11,911 nucleotides of DNA. Origin: Prolixibacteraceae bacterium. Lineage in GTDB: Bacteria > Bacteroidota > Bacteroidia > Bacteroidales > Prolixibacteraceae. The notes beneath the pieces were generated by a model, which saw only the letters and a list, made by a program, of their open reading frames with translations, was not told the origin of the DNA and searched no databases. This document shows, one piece after another, positions 6,179 to 11,911 of this stretch; positions within the stretch are counted from its first letter, which is position 1; each line of letters opens with the position of its first letter. A program made the translations under genes and the position numbers. The stretch spans positions 1 to 11,911 of the forward strand of contig WRIQ01000015.1 in assembly GCA_009782655.1 (NCBI GenBank). The letters are read 5' to 3'.

Positions 6179-8605
6179 ATGAGAAGGATTTTTATTGCAG
6201 CTTTTATGCTGCTGGTTGTTGCCCCTTTATATGGGCAATACAACATCAACGGCAAAGTTTTAGACGAAAACGGACAGCCATTGCAGGGTGCATCTGTGTT
6301 CATCCTGAATCCGAAAACCGGAAAAACCACCGACAAAACCGGATATTTTTCGTTTGGCGACATGAAAAAAACACACTATGTTGCCGAGGTTTCTTATGTT
6401 GGCTACGAGAAAATCCGGCAAACCCTCAATGCCGGAAGTGAAAACGAAATCAGGCTTTCGTCGGAGATTCAGCATGTTCCCGAAGTTACGGTTGTGTCTG
6501 TGCGGGCTACGCAAAAATCGGCGGTGACCTACTCCAATGTAGATTCGGATGAGATTGCGCAACGGAATCTGGGGCAGGATATTCCTTATTTATTGTCGTT
6601 AACGCCCTCGTTTATACCTACTTCCGATGCAGGAACGGGCATTGGTTACACCGGCTTCAGGGTGCGCGGCGCCGACGCCAATAGGATTAATATAACCGTG
6701 AACGGCGTCCCTGTGAACGACGCCGAGTCGCATGGCGTTTTTTTCGTCAACATGCCCGATTTTGCCTCGTCGTTGTCATCGGTGCAAGTGCAGCGCGGTG
6801 TGGGAACTTCTACCAACGGAGCCGCTGCTTTTGGCGCCAGCATCAACATGCAAACCCAAGCGCAAAGCCCGCGAAACTATGCCGAAATAAGCTCGTCGTA
6901 TGGCTCGTTCAACACCAATAAAAATACGTTGAAAGCCGGAACGGGACTCATCAAAAACCGGTTTGTTTTCGATGTGCGTTTGTCGGGAATCTCTTCCGAC
7001 GGATACATAGATCGCACGTCGGTGGACATGAAGTCATATTATTTTGGAGGCGGCTATTTCGGTGATAAAACGACGTTGAAATTCACTACTTTCGGAGGCA
7101 GAGAGAAAACTTATCAGGCATGGAACGGCGTCGATGCGTCGTTGCTCGACACAAACCGCACATACAACGATTCTGGAGAGTTTGTCGACAACGATGGCAA
7201 TACACAATATTATGAAAACCAAACCGATAACTATCAACAGACGCATTATCACCTGAATTGGAATCAGAAACTGAATGCGAAATTAGACCTGAATGCCACG
7301 CTGCACTATACGCTCGGTGAAGGTTATTACGAAGAGTATAAGAGAGATCGGAAATACCATGAATACGGATTAACGGCGCCGGTGGTAGCCGGCGTGAAAC
7401 TTTCAAAAACCGATCTGGTGCGTCAAAAATGGCTCGATAATCATTTCTATGGATTTATAGCTTCGCTCAACTACAGCGTCGATAAAGTCAATGCTTCGGT
7501 GGGCGGCGGAGTAAACAGATACGACGGAGGTCATTTCGGAAAAGTTATATGGGTGCGCAATGCCGACAAACTCGATATGAGTAAAGAATGGTACCGAAAC
7601 AGCAGCATAAAAGACGATGCAAACATATATGCCAAGGCAAATGTGGAACTGCTCCGTAATCTGGTTGCGGCAGTCGATTTACAATATCGCTACATTAATT
7701 ACAAAATGGAAGGCAGCGACGATAAATACGACGACGTGAAACAGGCCATGCGCGATATTACGCAGAAACACACCTTTAAATTCTTCAATCCCAAATTTGG
7801 GTTGACATACAAAATCAACCCCATCGGCAATTTATATGCTTCATATTCTACGGCCAACAGAGAACCCAACCGCAACAACTACACCGACGCAGGGCCGCGC
7901 GACAAGCCCTCGCACGAGACTTTGCACAATATCGAACTGGGTTGCCGCATCACGGCGCACCGTCTGTCGGGCGAGTTTAATACCTATTATATGAAATATA
8001 AAAACCAACTGATTTTGACGGGAAAAGTGAGCGAAATAGGCGAGCCGCTGACAGCCAATATCCCTGACAGTTACAGAATGGGCGTTGAACTGGCCGCCGC
8101 AGTACAAATGACATATTGGTTGAATTGGAAAGGCAATCTGGCTTTAAGCCGCAACAAAATCGAAAGGTTCACGGAATATGATATCGATGTTTACGACGCC
8201 GACTGGAACCTGACGGGAACGACAAATAACCATCTGGGAACTACCGACATCGCCTATTCGCCGGAAATGGTCGCCAACAGCCTGTTTCTTTTCAGCCTGA
8301 AATCTTTTGGAATCGGGTTGCACACATCGTTCGTGGGAAAACAATATATCGACAACACTTCGGACGAAATGCGTTCTATTCCTTCTTATTTAGTCAACAA
8401 TCTGCAATTTAAATACTCGTTGCCATTCATGCAAAACCGCACCATCGATTTTCAATTTATGCTGAACAACCTGCTGAACGAAAAATATGTTTCGAACGGT
8501 TATACCTGGTATTCATGTTCCGTTGGCGGCAAACGCTACAATGAGTTGCGTTATTTTCCGCAGGCGGGGCGGCATTTTCTGTTGGGCATTACGCTGAAAT
8601 TTTAG
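6179..8605 (+). CDS. TonB-dependent outer-membrane receptor, probable thiamine (phosphate) transporter
   Basis: This 808-aa protein is an energised outer-membrane gate. A signal peptide (1-19, cleaved before QYNING) is followed by a CarboxypepD_reg-like beta-sandwich (about 21-95, with NGKVLDENGQPLQGASV), a TonB-box-like strand PEVTVVSV (101-108), a plug domain (about 110-225, with GFRVRGADANRINITVNGVPVND at 159-181 and VQVQRGVGTSTNGAAAFGASINM), and a C-terminal barrel that ends in Phe, the expected insertion signal. The TPP riboswitch directly upstream is the evidence for a thiamine-related substrate; the sequence alone does not give specificity. TPP-riboswitch-controlled TonB receptors for thiamine are known in Bacteroides. 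No SusD-like partner follows, so this is a stand-alone receptor. No pnuT or thi gene is visible in the window. Confidence 0.9.
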   Translation: MRRIFIAAFMLLVVAPLYGQYNINGKVLDENGQPLQGASVFILNPKTGKTTDKTGYFSFGDMKKTHYVAEVSYVGYEKIRQTLNAGSENEIRLSSEIQHVPEVTVVSVRATQKSAVTYSNVDSDEIAQRNLGQDIPYLLSLTPSFIPTSDAGTGIGYTGFRVRGADANRINITVNGVPVNDAESHGVFFVNMPDFASSLSSVQVQRGVGTSTNGAAAFGASINMQTQAQSPRNYAEISSSYGSFNTNKNTLKAGTGLIKNRFVFDVRLSGISSDGYIDRTSVDMKSYYFGGGYFGDKTTLKFTTFGGREKTYQAWNGVDASLLDTNRTYNDSGEFVDNDGNTQYYENQTDNYQQTHYHLNWNQKLNAKLDLNATLHYTLGEGYYEEYKRDRKYHEYGLTAPVVAGVKLSKTDLVRQKWLDNHFYGFIASLNYSVDKVNASVGGGVNRYDGGHFGKVIWVRNADKLDMSKEWYRNSSIKDDANIYAKANVELLRNLVAAVDLQYRYINYKMEGSDDKYDDVKQAMRDITQKHTFKFFNPKFGLTYKINPIGNLYASYSTANREPNRNNYTDAGPRDKPSHETLHNIELGCRITAHRLSGEFNTYYMKYKNQLILTGKVSEIGEPLTANIPDSYRMGVELAAAVQMTYWLNWKGNLALSRNKIERFTEYDIDVYDADWNLTGTTNNHLGTTDIAYSPEMVANSLFLFSLKSFGIGLHTSFVGKQYIDNTSDEMRSIPSYLVNNLQFKYSLPFMQNRTIDFQFMLNNLLNEKYVSNGYTWYSCSVGGKRYNELRYFPQAGRHFLLGITLKF

Positions 8606-8691
8606 AAACCGAGGAAAAGCGAGAGGTGATTTTTTGCAGTTCTGCAGAACGAAAGCCGCACGGCAACAAGCTTTCATTCAAAAAGATTTGT

Positions 8692-8699
8692 TAGTTTTG
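8692..8699 (+). promoter_or_regulatory. candidate -7 element of the phosphatase-like gene
   Basis: TAGTTTTG matches TAnnTTTG and lies in the 198-bp gap after the receptor, about 105 bp before the next ATG. A -33 box is not clear. If real, the downstream gene can be expressed apart from the riboswitch-controlled receptor. The gap shows no good terminator, so read-through is also possible; it also holds a 12-bp palindrome GTTCTGCAGAAC (8639-8650). Confidence 0.35.
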
Positions 8700-8803
8700 G
8701 CAGCAAAATAAGGAAAATATGAATGTTGGCATGTGGCATTTGCCGCTCTTGGGCAATAAAAGACGGCATGTCAGGTTTCAGGTAATTAAATGGAAAGACG
8801 GAT

Positions 8804-10429
8804 ATGAAGAAAATAGTTGTTGTTTTATTGATATTTTCATACATGCAGGTTGTTAGTGCGCAAAACGACAGATATCATGCGCAGAAACCGCCGAAAGTGG
8901 TAATCGGGATCTTGGTCGAAAACATGCGTCCCGATTATGTAGATCGCTACTGGAGCAAGTTTGGTGATGAGGGCTTCCGCAAACTCTACCAGAATGGCGT
9001 GGTTGCAGCCAATGTGAAAATGGCGCTTCACACGCAGAATTATGCGTCGGGAACGGCGACGCTGTTTTCGGGCGTTTATCCTTCGGAACACGGTATCATT
9101 GACGAAAATTGGTTCGACCGCCCCAAAGGCGTGGAGACAGGATGCATTACCGACGATAACTTTTTTACGGTGGGCGCCGACTCAAAAACCGGCAATGCCT
9201 CGCCAAACAAGCTGATGGCTTACACCGTGGCCGACAATCTGAAACTTCACACCATGGGAAAAGCCAAAATTTTCAGCGTGGCTATGAATCCGCAGTCGGC
9301 AATTTTTGCCGCCGGCCATGCCGCCGACGCCGCTTGGTGGTTCGATCAGGAATCGGGGCGCATGATTTCGAGTTCCTATTATGTAAACACTTTTCCTGAG
9401 TGGGCACGCGACTTCAACATGGTCAGCCAGGGCGAAAAATATTCGGGCCGCAACTGGGCGCTTCTTCACCCCGAAAATTATTATACCGAAAGCCTGCCCG
9501 ACAATCACCCCTCGGAAAAGGGCTTTGCCGACGATTCGAACATGTTCCCCCACGCGCTGAGCAAATTGGTGAAAGCGGCAAATTCGTTCAATCCGGTAAA
9601 AGCTACGCCGTTTGCCAATACGATTGTGAAAGAATTTGCCCTCAAACTACTCGAAAAAGAAGATGTGGGGAACGACGATATTCCCGATTTGGTGACGGTT
9701 GTCTTTTCGTCGATGGATTATGAATACGGCCTGTTCGGGCCTGCATCGGTCGAAATGCAGGATTTATACTTGCGGTTAGACGAAGATATAGCCGAGTTGA
9801 TCAATTTTGCAGAAAGAAAATATGGCAAGCCCAATGTCGCTTTTTTCCTCACCGCCAACACGTCGGCATCGTACCCTGTGAGCTATATGAAAGAAGATTT
9901 CAGGCTGCCCGTGGGCGATTTCATGGTCGAAGGCGCTTTTGCGCTGCTCAATTCCTATTTGAACCTCAACTTCGGCGAGGCGAAATGGATCGAACATTTG
10001 TCGGGGCAGCAGGTTTACCTCAACCACAAACTGATTGAAAAAAACAATGTCAACCCGGAAGAGATAAGCAGCAAGGTGGCTGAATTTCTCGTTCAGTTCG
10101 AGGGCGTAAAAGCGGCTTTCCCTGCGCATGTCCTTGAGCGGGACGGTTTGGGTAACAATCCGGCGCTGGCGGGGATAAACCGCTCATACATGTCAGGGCG
10201 GTCGGGCGATGTCCTGTATGTTTTAAACGAAGGCTGGCAGCCGGCGTTCAAGTTTAAGCGGGTGAACTACACCGACCAGACACACATTCCCATGGTTTTC
10301 TATGGAAGCGGCATCAAGGCGGCGGTTGTGAAAAATGCACACGATGCTGTTGATTTTGCGCCCACGCTATCGGAGCTGTTGCAGATTCCCGCTCCCGACA
10401 GAAGCCGTGGAGTTAAAATATTTTTCTAG
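8804..10429 (+). CDS. exported PafA-like alkaline phosphatase superfamily protein, probably catalytically inactive
   Basis: The 541-aa protein has a signal peptide (MKKIVVVLLIFSYMQVVSA, cut near 19) and the overall pattern of the PafA/NPP branch of the alkaline phosphatase superfamily: VVIGILVENMRPDYVDRY (32-49), GVYPSEHGI (90-98), AIFAAGHAADAAWWFD (166-181), FSSMDYEYGLFGP (301-313), GRSGDVLYVLNEGWQP (465-480) and QTHIPMVFYG (492-501). It should be periplasmic or exposed. Alignment by eye to Chryseobacterium PafA suggests that most active-site residues are replaced: metal ligand Asp38 by Glu39, nucleophile Thr79 by Tyr80, Lys162 by Asn162, Arg164 by Gln164, His309 by Gly309, Asp352-His353 by Asn352-Thr353. 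Asp305 and the THIP histidine (His494) remain. The frame is otherwise intact, so this looks like a pseudoenzyme and not a decaying gene. It sits on the same strand as the thiamine-type receptor. Confidence 0.85.
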   Translation: MKKIVVVLLIFSYMQVVSAQNDRYHAQKPPKVVIGILVENMRPDYVDRYWSKFGDEGFRKLYQNGVVAANVKMALHTQNYASGTATLFSGVYPSEHGIIDENWFDRPKGVETGCITDDNFFTVGADSKTGNASPNKLMAYTVADNLKLHTMGKAKIFSVAMNPQSAIFAAGHAADAAWWFDQESGRMISSSYYVNTFPEWARDFNMVSQGEKYSGRNWALLHPENYYTESLPDNHPSEKGFADDSNMFPHALSKLVKAANSFNPVKATPFANTIVKEFALKLLEKEDVGNDDIPDLVTVVFSSMDYEYGLFGPASVEMQDLYLRLDEDIAELINFAERKYGKPNVAFFLTANTSASYPVSYMKEDFRLPVGDFMVEGAFALLNSYLNLNFGEAKWIEHLSGQQVYLNHKLIEKNNVNPEEISSKVAEFLVQFEGVKAAFPAHVLERDGLGNNPALAGINRSYMSGRSGDVLYVLNEGWQPAFKFKRVNYTDQTHIPMVFYGSGIKAAVVKNAHDAVDFAPTLSELLQIPAPDRSRGVKIFF

Positions 10430-11911
10430 CTCAGGCGGAATTTTAATATCGGGGTAGAGAACGCGCAGCGAATCTACAATGTGCCGATTGATGTGAAATA
10501 GCGAATCGGTGGTGTAGCTGAAGCCGCCCAAAAAGCCGATTCCGTTTTCCACGTTGGAATAAATCTGCACCTGTTCGTTAAAAGGATTTTGTCCGATGCT
10601 GTTTTGCTGCATGGCCGTGCGCAGGTAGTAAAAATAATCTTTGGAAATGGATTGCAGCATAATGGTTCGTAGTGTTCCCAGAATGCTGTCGGTCATAAAA
10701 TAGGGCATATCGATTTCGAAAGCGGCTTTTTTGCCCTGCAGGTAACGATCTGAAAAAATGTAAAAAATGTTTTCAGCCCAATCGTGAAACTGATCATTTT
10801 CGTTGAAAAAACCCATTCCTTTGATAAGCCAACTGTGATCGATATTCATGGTTGCCGGAATGGAAAATATCTGCACACCGATATCTTTGTTGGAATCGAT
10901 AACGGGAATCACAAAGGAATCGTAAAGTTCGAGCCGGTAATAGTCTTCGCTTTCGCCCGGCTCGTCGAATTTCAGAGTTACCAGTAACCGCCTTTTGCCG
11001 TCGATATATTTCGAAACAGTGTCCATTTCAAACGAAATATGCTTCGGTAAAAATGTTTTGGCAAAGGCGACCAGCGTTTCGTCTTCATCGTAAATATCGA
11101 GTTTATATTCATTTCCGGCGGTCGCGGTTTTGTCCGTTTCGCTCACATATCTTCCGCGGCTGGCTGTATTTCTGAGCTCGCAGAAAAAAATTCCGTTTTC
11201 GTAGACCAGCACTTTTTTGCTGTTATCGGTTTCGTAGCCAACCGTATCGAAGCGGTTGGTGGTTTTCGAAAGGCGGATATCAATGATTTCCCTGTCTTTG
11301 ATAACCGCCATCCCCGTAGTAATGCTGGGCGCCCCTTCCTTAAAAAACATCATTTCCAGCGGAATGCCGCGGCTGTTAATTGCCTGTGTCGCAGTCAGTG
11401 TCATGCCCAAGCCAATTGCTACTTCTCCCTGGATCAGGGCATTTACCGGCCCGGAGCCGGAAGTAGTAAATTGGAGAATGTTGTCCGCAAGTTTGTCAAA
11501 ATAATCAAAGGCAGCATCTTCGCCCCAGGCATTAATCAGACTTACAAGGAACATATACCCGGTACCGGAGCTTTTGGGGTTCGGCATGGAAATAAGTCCC
11601 TTGTACACGGGCTTCAGCAAATCCTGATATGAAACAGGAACAGGAAGCCCGGCGCTCTCCAGTTTGGAGCGGTTAACCACAATGGCCCCGGACGACTTAT
11701 CCCAGGGCAGGAAGCGTTTGGAAGCGGGTACCAGTTCGGGGAGAAACTCCGACAGATTGTACGGGGAAAGGTCCGCCATAATATCCTGCAAGCCTTCCAA
11801 ATAACCGGTCTCCAGATTCAGAATGATGTCGGCTTCGGTTTGGGTTCCTTCAGCCTTCAGTTTTGCCGCATGGTTTCCCGTGGACAATACCTGCAAAGTA
11901 ATGTCATAGTT
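10367..11911 (-). CDS. chimeric ORF: ABC solute-binding protein (N) joined to DUF4249 (C), 5' partial
   Basis: The frame is open to the right edge (NYDIT precedes a TTG at 11896), so the N terminus is outside. The N-terminal 200 or so residues in the window look like a periplasmic solute-binding protein of an iron/thiamine/phosphonate-type ABC importer: EADIILNLETGYL, ELVPASKRFLPWDKSSGAIV, GLISMPNPKSSGTGY, TSGSGPVNALIQGE, ITTGMAVIKD, a pattern I associate with Firmicutes. From about residue 206 (DIRLSKTTNRFDTVGYE) to the end it is DUF4249, a Bacteroidota surface lipoprotein family, with the C-terminal hallmark EQVQIYSNVENGIGFLGG (441-458). The SBP lacks its C-terminal lobe end and the DUF4249 lacks its signal peptide and lipobox. 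The last 21 codons overlap the convergent phosphatase-like gene. It could be a rearrangement or an assembly chimera; it is unlikely to be a normal functional protein. Confidence 0.7.
   Translation of the reverse strand, partial: NYDITLQVLSTGNHAAKLKAEGTQTEADIILNLETGYLEGLQDIMADLSPYNLSEFLPELVPASKRFLPWDKSSGAIVVNRSKLESAGLPVPVSYQDLLKPVYKGLISMPNPKSSGTGYMFLVSLINAWGEDAAFDYFDKLADNILQFTTSGSGPVNALIQGEVAIGLGMTLTATQAINSRGIPLEMMFFKEGAPSITTGMAVIKDREIIDIRLSKTTNRFDTVGYETDNSKKVLVYENGIFFCELRNTASRGRYVSETDKTATAGNEYKLDIYDEDETLVAFAKTFLPKHISFEMDTVSKYIDGKRRLLVTLKFDEPGESEDYYRLELYDSFVIPVIDSNKDIGVQIFSIPATMNIDHSWLIKGMGFFNENDQFHDWAENIFYIFSDRYLQGKKAAFEIDMPYFMTDSILGTLRTIMLQSISKDYFYYLRTAMQQNSIGQNPFNEQVQIYSNVENGIGFLGGFSYTTDSLFHINRHIVDSLRVLYPDIKIPPELEKYFNSTASVGSGNLQQLR
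11275..11300. other. apparent junction between SBP-like and DUF4249-like sequence
   Basis: Around the codons for KDREIIDIRLS the homology pattern switches from solute-binding protein to DUF4249. To the right, codon use favours CTG, GAG, AAG and G/C-ending codons; to the left it is more A/T-ending, like the rest of the window. The frame happens to be kept. The exact breakpoint cannot be fixed without alignments. Confidence 0.5.

Noticed and set aside
8719..8856. 45-codon frame in the leader of the phosphatase-like gene
   Set aside because: It overlaps the signal-peptide codons in another frame, has no recognisable motif, and is best explained by the lack of stops in a short stretch.
7034..9723. 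Several antisense or other-frame ORFs over the receptor and phosphatase-like genes
   Set aside because: Both genes show uninterrupted family-level similarity over their full length; the other frames carry no motif.

Overview
The window reads as chromosomal DNA from the phylum Bacteroidota, most likely order Bacteroidales. Four things support this: several promoters fit the Bacteroidota primary-sigma consensus (TTTG near -33, TAnnTTTG near -7); the tmRNA tag is GENNYALAA; several protein families are typical of the phylum (DUF2027-Smr, DUF4249, a CarboxypepD_reg-type TonB-dependent receptor, a long QueA); and the tRNA genes lack an encoded CCA.

Left part (1-4320), housekeeping genes: thioredoxin reductase trxB (-), tRNA-Pro(GGG) (+) behind an almost ideal promoter, a bidirectional terminator, queA for queuosine synthesis (-), and a DUF2027-Smr protein (+). 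Directly after the Smr stop lies an antisense 45-codon remnant of an OmpR-type response regulator, ended by the terminator that also serves the tmRNA gene.

Middle (4320-6180), RNA genes and regulation: one-piece tmRNA ssrA (-), a small secreted DUF1573 protein (+), tRNA-Gly(CCC) (-) whose 3' end is built into a perfect 31-bp inverted repeat, then a TPP riboswitch (+).

Right part (6180-11911), cell envelope: the riboswitch leads into an 808-aa TonB-dependent outer-membrane receptor, which points to thiamine or thiamine-phosphate uptake. Downstream on the same strand, apparently with its own promoter, is a 541-aa exported member of the PafA alkaline phosphatase superfamily in which nearly every catalytic residue seems to be replaced, so it is probably a pseudoenzyme. 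It converges on and overlaps by 63 bp a minus-strand ORF that runs off the right edge. That ORF joins an N-terminal ABC-transporter solute-binding domain (Firmicutes-like) in frame to a C-terminal DUF4249 domain (Bacteroidota-specific). The join may be a rearrangement or an assembly chimera.

The points most worth a second look are the catalytically degenerate phosphatase beside a thiamine-regulated receptor, the SBP-DUF4249 chimera, the palindrome that swallows the tRNA-Gly acceptor strand, and the response-regulator fossil. No CRISPR array, transposase or phage gene is visible.
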